Assembly (NCBI RefSeq): GCF_900101875.1
Contig: NZ_FNAI01000010.1
Coordinates: 124,001-188,000 of the forward strand
Reading direction: 5' to 3'
Source of the DNA: Mucilaginibacter pineti
Lineage (GTDB): Bacteria > Bacteroidota > Bacteroidia > Sphingobacteriales > Sphingobacteriaceae
DNA length: 64,000 nt
Shown piece after piece: positions 36,880 to 46,894 of the stretch. Both the position numbers and the translations under genes were made by a program. The notes beneath the pieces are model-generated. The model had not been told where the DNA came from, made no database searches, and was given only the letters and a program-made list of their open reading frames with translations. Position 1 is the first letter of the stretch. Each line of letters opens with the position of its first letter.

Positions 36880-37583
36880 GCATACGTGTATGTATTGTGG
36901 ATGATGAACTTCCCGCAATCCAATTATTATCGAATTTCGTTGAAAGAACACCCGGCCTGCAATTGGTAGCCGCGGAAACAGAATCTGCCATTGCAATGGA
37001 GAAAATCTCTAATGGTATAATCAAAGCTGATGTAACTTTCTTAGACATCCAAATGCCTGTGGTGACAGGAATACGAATGGCCCCAATCATCATGGACAAA
37101 TGTCTTATCGTATTTTCTACTGCGCACGGAAAATTTGCCCAGGAGGCCTTTGACCTCAACGCGGTTGATTACCTGAAAAAAGTTTTTGACTACCCAAGGT
37201 TTCTTCAAGCGGTAAATAAAATAAAGTTAGCAATGGCGATGAGAACTGCACATGTTCCCACACAGTTTAAAATAAAACTCGCCAAAAAAGGAGTCCATGC
37301 GATCATTAATGAAGAGGATATTGTGTCCATCGAAAGCCAAAATGGCTACGTCATTTTTAAAACGTTTGAAGAGGATTATAAATCACCTGACTTTACATTG
37401 GAAAAGACATTACAGATTTTATCACCGGACTACTTTATGCAAGTTCATCGCTCTTTTATTATCAATATGAAAAAAATCAAAAAAGTCATTAATAAAACAG
37501 TCATGATGAACAACGATTATGTTGTACCGATTGGCGAGAGTTTTGAAAAAGAATTCTTCGAACGTTTTCACAGCAGAACTTAA
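36876..37583 (+). CDS. LytTR response regulator
   Basis: 235 residues: a receiver with acidic pocket D9-D10 and phospho-acceptor D57 in VTFLDIQMP, then K in the DYLKKVFDY region; a LytTR DNA-binding domain follows (about 130-235, IVSIESQNGYVIFKT; MQVHRSFIINMKKIK). Its stop overlaps the end of lanB on the other strand by 4 bp. The likely targets are the precursor promoter or its own operon. Confidence 0.9.
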   Translation: MSIRVCIVDDELPAIQLLSNFVERTPGLQLVAAETESAIAMEKISNGIIKADVTFLDIQMPVVTGIRMAPIIMDKCLIVFSTAHGKFAQEAFDLNAVDYLKKVFDYPRFLQAVNKIKLAMAMRTAHVPTQFKIKLAKKGVHAIINEEDIVSIESQNGYVIFKTFEEDYKSPDFTLEKTLQILSPDYFMQVHRSFIINMKKIKKVINKTVMMNNDYVVPIGESFEKEFFERFHSRT

Positions 37584-40414
37584 GCCGTGTTAGTTTGAAT
37601 CTTGGGATTAAAATTAGCTCTTGCTTTGCGTTCTTTAATATCCTTTGTAAGAAAATAATAAAAGATCATTTCGTGTGTCCGCTGCTCAGTGGTGAACAGC
37701 CGGTTGATGTGCATATGCATCAGATCGGCAAATAATTGGTAACGGCCAGACGGAACACAAAATCGGATGGTGCTCAAAAAAGATTCTGAGAAGGACTTTA
37801 ATTTGGGGTGCTTACCAGCCGCTAATGGCATTGCATTTCTGTAGACCTTATAAGCTTCGTTTAGTTTTTTATATGATGCCGGATTGGCCTGGTGCTCTTC
37901 ATTCATCGAATTAGATATACGATCAAGCATGTCATCAAAGCTAGATGAATTGAAAACGTTGCTGTCACGCAAGGAAAGTACAATTTCGCGGCACGTGGCG
38001 TATAAGGTGTTTACTTCCGGTGATTGCTTGAGTACATTCAGCACATAGGTACTGTCAGCATGAAAATGATTTTCTACCCGCTCCATGTTCAGCGAACCAT
38101 ATCGTGCCAACTCCCTTTTATAAGTCCTGATCGTAAAATCAGAAACAATGCCGGTTTGAATTTCCTCCTTGAGCAATTCGCTTAAATCGGTAATAACCAG
38201 TTGTGCTTTATTAGCATTATGAAGCTGCAGCCTTAAACGGAGATGAAAACCATTTTCAGTGTACCGAATAAAAAACCATCGGCAGATCAGTCTTTTACGA
38301 TCCTTCAAAAGTGTTGTAATCTGATTAATAAGAATAGAATCCGCTCTTTGGGGATGGGAAAAAATTTCAAAGTAAAGCCATTCTTTGCCGGGAGGTAGAA
38401 TAGCGGTTTGATGCTTCACCGCTTGAATTTCACTTTTTGATTTTGTCGCTTTATAAATCTCCTTATCATGATAAAGCGCTACGATCCATTCGCTGCAATA
38501 AACCCTTCCCTGGTCGTCTTTTACCAAACCTTGCTGCTCCTGAAATGCTTCTTCTATAAGTAATGTCTTTCTCTTTTTCAGGTACTCCATTAAAATAACC
38601 ATATCCTCATTGCTTTCGGTATCGAAAAGCAAAGTCTGATCGCCGGTACCGGCTTTGCAATACCTGGATATTGATTTGCTTTTTAGTAGTTCCCTAAAAC
38701 GCTCAGGGGCGTTATGTTGAGCATCAAGTTTTAGATCTGAAAAAGAAAGCAGCCATTTAGATCGGGAAATAATGATGTTCTTAAATTGAATTCGGGGGTA
38801 GTAATTTAATCCCGGTATTAAATGTTGGAAATTAATAGAAAGGTTGTTTGCGATGCCCTGATTTTGCAGGTCGCATAACAATCTGAACAGCGGGAGATCA
38901 GAGCGGCCATAATTATATGCCGAGGCCATGCGCGGGACCAACCTTTTATTGTGTTTCTTAGATCGCAATATCAGCTCTCCGTGTAAAACATGAAGATAGA
39001 GATCGCTTATTTCCAAAGGGTTTTGTGATAAATCATAGTTCAAAAGATTTAATTGCATTCCATAGATCGCGCGACGCCTGTTGATATTGTCTACATGATT
39101 TTCTGCTGTGTACCCAATGTCAAAAAAAAGAACGCCGGGATTGGCTTGCTGCTCTATTTCCGCAATCCGTTTGCAATAATCTGTCACCTCGTCGCTGGCC
39201 AATGTAAACCGGCCCGCAATTCCATTTGATGTGGCACCACCCAGTGATTCAAGGCATAACATTCCAAAAGCATCTGATAAAACTGCATTAAAAGTGTTAG
39301 GCAGCGTTTTAACCGCATCATTGTTCACAGGTAACTTTTCAAGAGAAATAACATGGTTGTTGATCCCAGAATTCTGTAAAAGCTCCTTGTACAAAAAGTC
39401 CTTTAGATGATGGTCGTTATTAGAAGTTGCTGCTTCTTTATTTTTGTTGACTATTTCCACTACTAAAGCCTGGTGATCTCCTGTCTGAACCAGATCTCCG
39501 TAACCAATACCAATTTCCGGATCAAGTGCTTCCATGACAGGTACTTCTCTTCGTTCAAATTTTCTGGTAAAATCGAAGATGAATTTGTCCAATGTAGCAT
39601 TATTACGAATGGGTACAATCTGGTGCAGAAGCAGGGTAAGTTCCGTGATGTCTTTAAAAACGTGATGGTTGATATTACCTTGAATATTTTGCCTTTCCGC
39701 AATTACATACTGCGGAAGCGAAGGCGTATTTGTAATACCTATTCGTTCAAAATATTCTTCTCCAATAATGTTGGGATGGCAGCTCGTGAAAAGTAACTGT
39801 AAAGAAATTAAATAATTGATAGCTTCAATAAATTGCTCTGCGTTTGAAAATAGATGTAGAGATGCTTCCTGCAAATCAGATGCTCTTATTTTCCTTTTGC
39901 AAATCTGAAGTATTTGATGCACCGTACTATCTAATTCAATTTCAGAAAGCTCAAATTTATCGTCAATGTAACTTAAATACCTTATCGAATCCAGGATGAT
40001 ATAATGACTATCATTTGCGATGAGGTAACCTCCATTTTGCAGCAAAAGTTCTGTCGTTATTTTGACATTGCCTTTATACGGCCATGCGATAAAAGAATGT
40101 AGTTTTTGAGAGGGACATATAATGATGGATGAATCTGCCATATGAGCATCTATATGCGCTAATCCAAATCCAGCGAAGCTTCCATACGGCGTTGCCCGGA
40201 ATTTGGCCCGGTTAAAGTATTTCCATACGGTATGGAAAATTGGCTTTGGAAGACTATAAATGTTATCCGCATTCGTATCTTTTATTTGATCGTAAAAATC
40301 TGACGAAGCAAGTTTGATGGATTCTTTTAACTCTTCCCATGAGTTTTCAAGAATTGCTGAAATATGGAACTGCGGTACTCTATAGATGGCCTGATCAAAG
40401 ACGGAAATTTTCAC
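37580..40414 (-). CDS. lanB: Full-length LanB lantibiotic dehydratase
   Basis: 944 residues, matching a single-chain class I dehydratase. Residues 1 to about 640 are the glutamylation domain, with the marker R73-A-T-P-Y-G-S-F-A-G. Residues about 665-930 are the SpaB_C elimination domain (LPPGKEWLYFEIFSHPQ; RWFFIRYTENGFHLRLRLQ). It would use glutamyl-tRNA to dehydrate Ser/Thr in the precursor. No LanC cyclase, LanT exporter or LanP protease lies within the window. The precursor candidate is the 47-residue peptide at 35544-35687, on the same strand beyond the two-component genes. Confidence 0.9.
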   Translation of the reverse strand: MKISVFDQAIYRVPQFHISAILENSWEELKESIKLASSDFYDQIKDTNADNIYSLPKPIFHTVWKYFNRAKFRATPYGSFAGFGLAHIDAHMADSSIIICPSQKLHSFIAWPYKGNVKITTELLLQNGGYLIANDSHYIILDSIRYLSYIDDKFELSEIELDSTVHQILQICKRKIRASDLQEASLHLFSNAEQFIEAINYLISLQLLFTSCHPNIIGEEYFERIGITNTPSLPQYVIAERQNIQGNINHHVFKDITELTLLLHQIVPIRNNATLDKFIFDFTRKFERREVPVMEALDPEIGIGYGDLVQTGDHQALVVEIVNKNKEAATSNNDHHLKDFLYKELLQNSGINNHVISLEKLPVNNDAVKTLPNTFNAVLSDAFGMLCLESLGGATSNGIAGRFTLASDEVTDYCKRIAEIEQQANPGVLFFDIGYTAENHVDNINRRRAIYGMQLNLLNYDLSQNPLEISDLYLHVLHGELILRSKKHNKRLVPRMASAYNYGRSDLPLFRLLCDLQNQGIANNLSINFQHLIPGLNYYPRIQFKNIIISRSKWLLSFSDLKLDAQHNAPERFRELLKSKSISRYCKAGTGDQTLLFDTESNEDMVILMEYLKKRKTLLIEEAFQEQQGLVKDDQGRVYCSEWIVALYHDKEIYKATKSKSEIQAVKHQTAILPPGKEWLYFEIFSHPQRADSILINQITTLLKDRKRLICRWFFIRYTENGFHLRLRLQLHNANKAQLVITDLSELLKEEIQTGIVSDFTIRTYKRELARYGSLNMERVENHFHADSTYVLNVLKQSPEVNTLYATCREIVLSLRDSNVFNSSSFDDMLDRISNSMNEEHQANPASYKKLNEAYKVYRNAMPLAAGKHPKLKSFSESFLSTIRFCVPSGRYQLFADLMHMHINRLFTTEQRTHEMIFYYFLTKDIKERKARANFNPKIQTNTA

Positions 40415-40738
40415 TATTTAAAATTATATGGCCTAATTATACCAATTCCCATTATCACAATTAAAAAGTCCCCCCAGACAGGTAGATTTAGGCTCTAAAC
40501 AGGATTTTTTATTAAAGTTTAGGGAAAGAAAACACGAATTATCGTTCTTTGATGTTGGTAAAATTCTTTATTGATTTCGTGAAATTGAAATCATATTCGT
40601 GGCTATTTTCACCCTCAATTTTCAGGGTTTAAACATTCTACGCATCATGTTGTTTCTATCCAATAAAAACTCTAATGCCTGACAAAAAACGCGATTGGAA
40701 AAGCTCTGTTTTTTCTTCCCTTATCAATAACCTAAAAG
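40415..40738. promoter_or_regulatory. Divergent intergenic region upstream of lanB
   Basis: The 324 bp between lanB and the DKNYY gene must hold both promoters. It contains no clear inverted repeat or TAnnTTTG element that I can see. A 27-codon frame (40675-40758) overlaps the DKNYY start and is probably not a gene. Confidence 0.35.
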
Positions 40739-42505
40739 ATGAACGTAAGTATTATTAAGCGCGTCGGGATAACAGCAGTCATTGTTTTCCTAGTATTTAT
40801 ATTGGCATTTACGGTATTTATCCTCTTTGCAGAAACCAAGGGGCCTGATAGTAACACAATAGACAACACAGGACAGAAAATAGGTGGGATATTTGTCCGG
40901 TATCAAAATCAGGTATATGCATCCGTACCAAGTAATGGATATTATCTGATCAAAGAGGCTGATGCCAATAGCTTCAGGCTAATTGACGACAGCTACCAGA
41001 ACCATCAGTTCGGTGTAGATAAAAATCACGCTTACTGCGGCAACCTCGTTATTAAAGATTTCAATCCTGCTACTGCCAAAGCAATTGGCAATGATTATTT
41101 TACTGATGGTAAGCAAACCTGCTACTGCGCGTCGTTGAGTGTAAGAAATGCGGACTTATCAATTTTTTCAGAATTAAGCCAGCAAAGTTTATATGGTCTT
41201 GGGATAGGAGATAAGCCACAGACTTATATTTACCCGCTCACTAAACTTGAGCCCGGATCAGCTCCTTATCACGCCATCCTGAAAACGGAAGTTGTGACTA
41301 ACGGAACCTTATCTTACTACCAAGGTAAAATTCTTCCTCAAACCCACGCTACAGGCCTCAGGCAGATTTCAGAATTGTACAATGATGGCGATGTTCGTGA
41401 AAGTCAAAATTATCTGGCGGATGGCCAAAATGTATATTATAAAACTACCAGGTTGCCAATTCAGGATCATCCGGATTTGCATGCCATTGTTATTGATGCC
41501 CAAAACCAGGAGAATTACCTCATAGATCCTAAGCAAGGCATGGTATATGTGAATGATATGCCTTTCGATAAGCAGTACAGCCCTTATCACGCACTGTCTC
41601 TAAACGGAGGACACGTTTATCATTCTTTATTTTTAAGCAAGGGTGGCATCTTTTACTTTGAGAAGCAGAAAAAGGAGGTTTTGAGGATCAAGGAAAATCC
41701 TTTTAATAGTGGCGGTTTCAAGGAAATTGCACCACTTATTTTTTCAGACGATCATCAAATACTGTACACAGAAGCCAGTCAGGTTTGGGGTGGCAATAAA
41801 AGTCCGGGACTTAAATCCGAGTCCACCCATATTTATAGATTGGATGAACCCTCAACAGGAAACTGGCAAAAAATCGGAATGGTTGATGGTAACTCCGGTT
41901 CGGTCTGGAAAAATGGAAACACCTATTACTACTTTGACCAGCTTGGTAATTCTCAACTGATCCCTCATTCCATTTACCGCATTACTGATCAGGCTACGGT
42001 TAATGCTTTGCTTGCCACGCAAATCCGGACAGATGACATTCGAAAGCTTGTCCATACGGATCACCTGGCAGAAGTTAAACGTACTGAATTGGTTGAAGTA
42101 AAGACGAAGTTCTCAAACGGTTATGGCTGGGCAATATGGATTCTTTTAGCTGCCTTTTTAGCTGTTCAACTCATTCTATGGATATTGAGGAAATTAGGTG
42201 TCAATATAAAGCCTTTTAGCATCAGGGATCAGCACCTTAAAGTGAACAGCGTTTTTGGAGGGTCTTATGCCTTGTCAGATATTGCTATGGTTGTTTTTTC
42301 CATCGAAACTGCTGTCGAGCAAATGGGCTATACAGGATGTTTTCGAATTCAGACCAAAGATGGAAAGTTATCCCGTAAATATATGTTTGCTACTCAAATT
42401 AAGTTAACCGGAGATACCAGACAAGCATTGGAACTTTATATTGCCGACCTGCAAAACATGCTGAAGGAATACCAAATCGGGAGTATACTAAAAAACGGAT
42501 TGTAG
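40739..42505 (+). CDS. DKNYY-family membrane protein
   Basis: 588 residues: one membrane helix at about 10-32, a large outer region with repeated DKNxxY/DGxxxYY units (DKNHAYCGN, TDGKQTCYCAS, ADGQNVYYKTT), a second helix at about 461-482, and a cytosolic alpha/beta tail of 100 residues. The repeats identify the DKNYY family, usually secreted and often found near immunity loci; the function is unknown. Confidence 0.65.
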   Translation: MNVSIIKRVGITAVIVFLVFILAFTVFILFAETKGPDSNTIDNTGQKIGGIFVRYQNQVYASVPSNGYYLIKEADANSFRLIDDSYQNHQFGVDKNHAYCGNLVIKDFNPATAKAIGNDYFTDGKQTCYCASLSVRNADLSIFSELSQQSLYGLGIGDKPQTYIYPLTKLEPGSAPYHAILKTEVVTNGTLSYYQGKILPQTHATGLRQISELYNDGDVRESQNYLADGQNVYYKTTRLPIQDHPDLHAIVIDAQNQENYLIDPKQGMVYVNDMPFDKQYSPYHALSLNGGHVYHSLFLSKGGIFYFEKQKKEVLRIKENPFNSGGFKEIAPLIFSDDHQILYTEASQVWGGNKSPGLKSESTHIYRLDEPSTGNWQKIGMVDGNSGSVWKNGNTYYYFDQLGNSQLIPHSIYRITDQATVNALLATQIRTDDIRKLVHTDHLAEVKRTELVEVKTKFSNGYGWAIWILLAAFLAVQLILWILRKLGVNIKPFSIRDQHLKVNSVFGGSYALSDIAMVVFSIETAVEQMGYTGCFRIQTKDGKLSRKYMFATQIKLTGDTRQALELYIADLQNMLKEYQIGSILKNGL

Positions 42506-42738
42506 TTGAACAGGGAAATAGCAATTTGCACCATTGGTGAGAGAAGTTATCCGAAGTAGCAACCACATTAAAAGTAATATATGTATATCACTGTGGTAAA
42601 TGAGCTATCTATTACTCCTGTTTCAATATGGTTGGTTTAAGCATTAAAGAATGAGAAGGATATTTCAAAAAGAAAGTGAATCAACCGAAATCCAAAAGAT
42701 AACCGATCCGACAAATTATAATTGCCTAAATTAATGTA

Positions 42739-43494
42739 ATGAATATAACCCGTTTCATAAAAATTGTTTCCGCAATTTGTATATGTGCCATCTGTTTTAT
42801 CTTCATACCGAATTTGATCGGTTCTGATTTCTATGGACTACAAATGACCTTCTATGGTATTTTCAGCATCATACTGATCTTTATTTTTTACAAATTATTC
42901 GGGGCAATTCTGAGAAAAGACCGGAGCAGCTTACCTGTTTATGATTATCGTAAAGAGAAATTCCAGGATATTTTGATCTCACCTTCAAGGGTTATTTTTT
43001 TCAGTATGGTACTGATCTTATTTCCTGTGGGCGTGCTTGCCTTTTTTATTTATTCTGGTTTTTTGCAGAGATTTAAATGGACCAGCCCTGAAAGTTACCC
43101 GCCATTGCTTTCCATTCTTATTCTGGGTTTTGTTCTTTATAAGGGTGTCCGCTTATGGATGAGGCGAAATGAAGTCGTGCAATTGAGGTTTACTACTGCC
43201 GGTATTGAATATATGCCAGTCGATATAAGTGGAGTCGGGCGCGGGCGGGGCGCTTCCATTGTTACAATGTATTTCAAGACAAAAATGGTTTTCTTGAATT
43301 ACAATGACATGGATGCGATTGCAATTGATAAAAATGCATGGAGGGGAGATATGATCCGAATTACAACAATATCTAAGGGAGTGATTTTTTTGCCATTCCT
43401 CCCCAATGACGATGACCAGCTTGACGCTGTATACGGAACATTCGTGGAACGATGGAGCCAAGTTAAGAGTCGCAATGATGATGCCCGCTTCTAA
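42739..43494 (+). CDS. Four-helix membrane protein with a C-terminal soluble domain
   Basis: 251 residues. Membrane helices at about 10-28, 37-57, 88-111 and 118-140, then about 110 residues with a PH-like beta pattern (VVQLRFTTAGIEYMPV; FLNYNDMDAIAIDKN). No family recognised. It stands alone downstream of the DKNYY gene. Confidence 0.6.
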   Translation: MNITRFIKIVSAICICAICFIFIPNLIGSDFYGLQMTFYGIFSIILIFIFYKLFGAILRKDRSSLPVYDYRKEKFQDILISPSRVIFFSMVLILFPVGVLAFFIYSGFLQRFKWTSPESYPPLLSILILGFVLYKGVRLWMRRNEVVQLRFTTAGIEYMPVDISGVGRGRGASIVTMYFKTKMVFLNYNDMDAIAIDKNAWRGDMIRITTISKGVIFLPFLPNDDDQLDAVYGTFVERWSQVKSRNDDARF

Positions 43495-43521
43495 ACCCTG
43501 GCAGGCATAAGCTTCAAGTTG

Positions 43522-43660
43522 GTTTTATCAAGTCATTGATAGATCGTGCTTTTGATTTCAGACCATTAGTGCCCTTCTTTTTCTACATCGGCGTCATACT
43601 TTTGCCTTACATCATTGTCATCAAATATCAGCTTAACTTAAATATCGGCGTTTTGGCTGT
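43522..43660 (-). other. Possible gene remnant downstream of the membrane protein
   Basis: On the minus strand, after the 43661 stop, a start-less frame reads LDSQNADI, a stop, then VKLIFDDNDVRQKYDADVEKEGH. It looks like a decayed C-terminal piece. Short and weakly supported. Confidence 0.25.
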
Positions 43661-44587
43661 CTAAATGATAAATAGTATAAAAAAGGTTACCATTATAACA
43701 CCGCAGTAGATCTTCCAGAACAAATTGTTGCCCCTCTTTATACCAACACCCATCATTAAAAAGACGGTGGACGAGATAAAAGACGGAAATAGATAGTCCA
43801 TTATATTATACTTATCAAAAACATAATTGTAGAGGTCGTAAAGGAAAAGCCAATTGCTGTTCTCGTTAACGGCATGTAGGTATACGTAAGGTAAGGTAAC
43901 ATCCGATGTTTTCAACTTGTGCAAATCAACATCTTCCATGTACCAGGAGAATTTCCGTTGATCTGCAGGTTTAAGGTCTTGCTTCAAGTTGTACGGGTAA
44001 CCTTGCGAAGGTTTTCTATAAATTTCATCCCCGATGTTTAGTGCTACAAAACGGCTTACGCCCTGATATTCGCGCTCAAAACTCACCTTGAATTCCTGCA
44101 ATTGAAATTTGTATATGGCGGGCGAACGTGCACCACGGCTCCGCTTTGAAAATGCTGTTACCGTGCCGGTCTGTTCGACCAAGTTCTTCTTTTGATCAAT
44201 GAACAGATAGGTTAGCACAGATAAAAAAACAAAGGGTATCAATATGGCTAAAGTTAAAGTTAACCGATAATTTGTGAGTAGGGATAAAACGTAGATTAGC
44301 TTTTTAACTTCACCATTTAATATTGCCTCTCCCGAGTCGTATGAATGCTGGACGTATGTTATTTGTCGCACCGTGCCGATCAGGAAGCTTTTCTGGCCGT
44401 CATCGGCTGTGACCCAAATGTAAATGTTCTTTCCAGCCAAATGCTTTTGGTCAGACAGGAAAGGATCATTTGATTTTAGCGGCAAATTATAAGAAAAGCT
44501 ATTTCCCACGAGTTGCTGTAATTGAAGGGGGCCGTGATCCTTAAGTACCTTATTACCAACCTTGATCTTTGAATTTGTGATCTCCAT
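43661..44587 (-). CDS. Membrane protein, unknown function
   Basis: 308 residues: a soluble N-terminal domain of about 95 residues, a helix at about 100-128, a beta-rich outer domain (GTVTAFSKRSRGARSPAIYKF, reminiscent of DUF3592), and two C-terminal helices. The next 135 bp downstream contains protein-like remnants in another frame. Confidence 0.55.
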   Translation of the reverse strand: MEITNSKIKVGNKVLKDHGPLQLQQLVGNSFSYNLPLKSNDPFLSDQKHLAGKNIYIWVTADDGQKSFLIGTVRQITYVQHSYDSGEAILNGEVKKLIYVLSLLTNYRLTLTLAILIPFVFLSVLTYLFIDQKKNLVEQTGTVTAFSKRSRGARSPAIYKFQLQEFKVSFEREYQGVSRFVALNIGDEIYRKPSQGYPYNLKQDLKPADQRKFSWYMEDVDLHKLKTSDVTLPYVYLHAVNENSNWLFLYDLYNYVFDKYNIMDYLFPSFISSTVFLMMGVGIKRGNNLFWKIYCGVIMVTFFILFII

Positions 44588-44890
44588 GACTTATTGAAAC
44601 TGTTATATTTTTAGATTGATAAACAATTGCCCCAAATAAAATCCCGCTTGCTGAATAGAAAAATAGATGATAAGCCTCTTTATGTTCATTGAGTTAGGTA
44701 AATGCCATTTTAGATGTGATCTTTCTGCCATTTTATATGAAAACCGGCAAGCGTATTAATTTGTGGCAAATGTGATGCTTATTCTCTTCCAATTCCTGCT
44801 CATTCAGATATTTCTACATTTACGAAACAATAATATACAAGATTACTTTTTAGTTTTAGTGGGCAACAATATAATCATACTGTAATTCCA

Positions 44891-44986
44891 TCAACTTCCT
44901 TTTATAAAGGTCATATCGCTTTCAATTATTCCTACGTCTTCTAAATCGGCAATGTCCTTCTTTTCTGCATCATGCCCATTAAACAC
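44891..44986 (-). other. Possible gene remnant in a 391-bp gap
   Basis: In the gap 44588-44978, a start-less minus-strand frame reads VFNGHDAEKKDIADLEDVG and ends at 44891, overlapping the end of the neighbouring gene. It vaguely resembles the remnant near 43530. The remainder of the gap shows nothing clear. Confidence 0.2.
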
Positions 44987-45386
44987 CCGTAATCAGCTTT
45001 AAAATCCCATGAGGTCTGGCATGAAAGGCCGGGACAAAGTTGCCATGAGGCGCAGCAGATTCTTCAGGGGGCTTATCGTCGTTCAATATTTCAGCTAGGA
45101 TAGAATTAATCACATCTGCATTGGTTAAATAGTAGGCTAATTCATCATTTGCCAGAAAATCCCTAACCCTCTGAGCTGAAGTTAAAGGTAGCAAGTCGAT
45201 CAACTGTTTGACAAAAGGATGATTTAAGTTGCGTAAGTTTATTCTGGTTACTGCGATCTTTAGTTTGATTAAAAACTTTAATATTTCTTCCTTGTTAAAT
45301 TCTGAGATTTTGACTAAACTCTTTGGTGGAACAGGCTGTTCATAGAAAAGTGAGTATATAAGAATGGTTTGATTTGGTTGTTCCAT
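44979..45386 (-). CDS. Uncharacterised helical protein
   Basis: About 135 residues from the ATG at 45386; an upstream ATG at 45440 adds a Phe/Pro-rich stretch. Helical and soluble, with a proline-rich segment (DDKPPEESAAPHG) before the C-terminus. No family recognised. Confidence 0.45.
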   Translation of the reverse strand: MEQPNQTILIYSLFYEQPVPPKSLVKISEFNKEEILKFLIKLKIAVTRINLRNLNHPFVKQLIDLLPLTSAQRVRDFLANDELAYYLTNADVINSILAEILNDDKPPEESAAPHGNFVPAFHARPHGILKLITGV

Positions 45387-45548
45387 GATTAAAGGGTTGG
45401 GCTGAAACCTAAAGATAAAAGTTTTAGTTAGAATGGGCACCCATACGGATTTTCAAGGCTTTATGGCTTTCAGATCCTTGGTAATTAACCCTATTTATTG
45501 ATCCTTGTAACGATTTTGAGAATCTACTTACTTAATCATAGCTAGCAA

Positions 45549-45962
45549 TTAATCCTTTTCTCTTATAAACAATATCTCCTCAACGAATTTTTTATCCTTG
45601 GTGTTCATCTCCCGACAACGGTACAAAAGTGTGTTTCCTTTTCTTACGATTTCGCAATAAGGGGAACGGAGATCAGTTTTATCCTCAGGCATTACCAGCT
45701 TGCTATTCATGACAAATGCTTTATAAGCATCAATGGTGTTATTGTCCTGGCTCCACTTACCATGCCAGTCATTTATCGTGGCATAATCCTGCGTGTCAAA
45801 AGAAATAGTGAGGTGCCGTTTCGCTTTTTTATTGACCCAGCTTCCTTCAAATAATTTCCTCGCGACTTTAATCTCTGCTTTGGTTTGGGCAAACGAATTA
45901 TTACCCCAAAAAATGAAGTAGCTAAAAATTCCAATGGTGATGTACTTTGCTATTCTATTCAT
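45549..45962 (-). CDS. Small secreted protein
   Basis: 137 residues with a signal peptide ending at NSFAQ. The mature domain has a lipocalin-like beta pattern (LFEGSWVNKKAKRHLTISFD, WHGKWSQDNNTI) and one Cys pair. No family recognised. Confidence 0.6.
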   Translation of the reverse strand: MNRIAKYITIGIFSYFIFWGNNSFAQTKAEIKVARKLFEGSWVNKKAKRHLTISFDTQDYATINDWHGKWSQDNNTIDAYKAFVMNSKLVMPEDKTDLRSPYCEIVRKGNTLLYRCREMNTKDKKFVEEILFIREKD

Positions 45963-46179
45963 TCACGTTGATTATAATGGTTCACTTGTCGCATTTACAT
46001 ACCAATCTAACGCTAAGGTAGCTATCCAGTTTTTACCGAATCCGGGTAAAGGAAGTAAGCTGTTGTTTGGTAAAGAAACAACTGTCATATAATAAGTGAT
46101 TTGAAAATAGGTTTATAAATAACCCTTTCAAAACCATTTTTGTTGAACGAGAGATATTTCTTTCTATATCCAATTATAT

Positions 46180-46755
46180 TCATGCGAATATTTGTGGCGC
46201 CAGAAACCCTGCCACCAAACCGCCGATCATACAAAAGGCTGATAATACAAAAAGTGGAATAGCTGCGATCATATAATATACCGGGCGGCTTTCACGTACC
46301 TGGATAAAGTATTGGCTATAATCAACTGGTTTGGCAGGAAATAAGCTAAGTGCTATTTTTTCAAATACTGAAACGCTCGAACCCTCTACAATCGTCAAAC
46401 GATAGGTACCGCTTTGAGCGGAGAACCTGTTCATTTCCATCCGGGCGGTGCTCATTCCATTGAGATGAGGACTGAAAAAAGATCTAGGTAAGGACACGTT
46501 TTCTCCCGATGGTACTTTGTTGATTTGAAGTTTAAATTTATCTACCGGCGTGCGCCTGAACAGTTGCCCCTTTTGCCAAATGGCATATACTCCGGGCCTG
46601 ATGATATCAAATACCACATCCTTTTGAGTGAAAGGAATTTCCGTGATCACTTCGCCGCTAAAAACACCCTTCAGCATACGGATGGTTTTGACCAGGATAA
46701 ATATGCCGATGGGAACCAGGCAAAAGAATAGCACGCGAAGTAGCATAAGGTTCAT
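46180..46755 (-). CDS. Two-helix membrane protein
   Basis: 191 residues: an N-terminal helix, an outer beta-rich domain of about 110 residues, and a C-terminal hairpin helix (YYMIAAIPLFVLSAFCMIGG). It diverges from the rhomboid gene. Function unknown. Confidence 0.55.
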   Translation of the reverse strand: MNLMLLRVLFFCLVPIGIFILVKTIRMLKGVFSGEVITEIPFTQKDVVFDIIRPGVYAIWQKGQLFRRTPVDKFKLQINKVPSGENVSLPRSFFSPHLNGMSTARMEMNRFSAQSGTYRLTIVEGSSVSVFEKIALSLFPAKPVDYSQYFIQVRESRPVYYMIAAIPLFVLSAFCMIGGLVAGFLAPQIFA

Positions 46756-46894
46756 GTTTTGAATATTTATTTACTAATAACAGTTCAAATGCGTTTTGTT
46801 CAATGTTTACCCAGGTAATGGTATGAACGGTAAACTAGTAGCAGTAAACAAAAGCTTTCCAGGGCTGTATTATTATTACCTTTCCTTAAACCAT

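Noticed and set aside
40675..40758. 27-codon frame overlapping the DKNYY start
   Set aside because: Short, overlaps a clear signal-anchor gene, and no lanthipeptide-like core.
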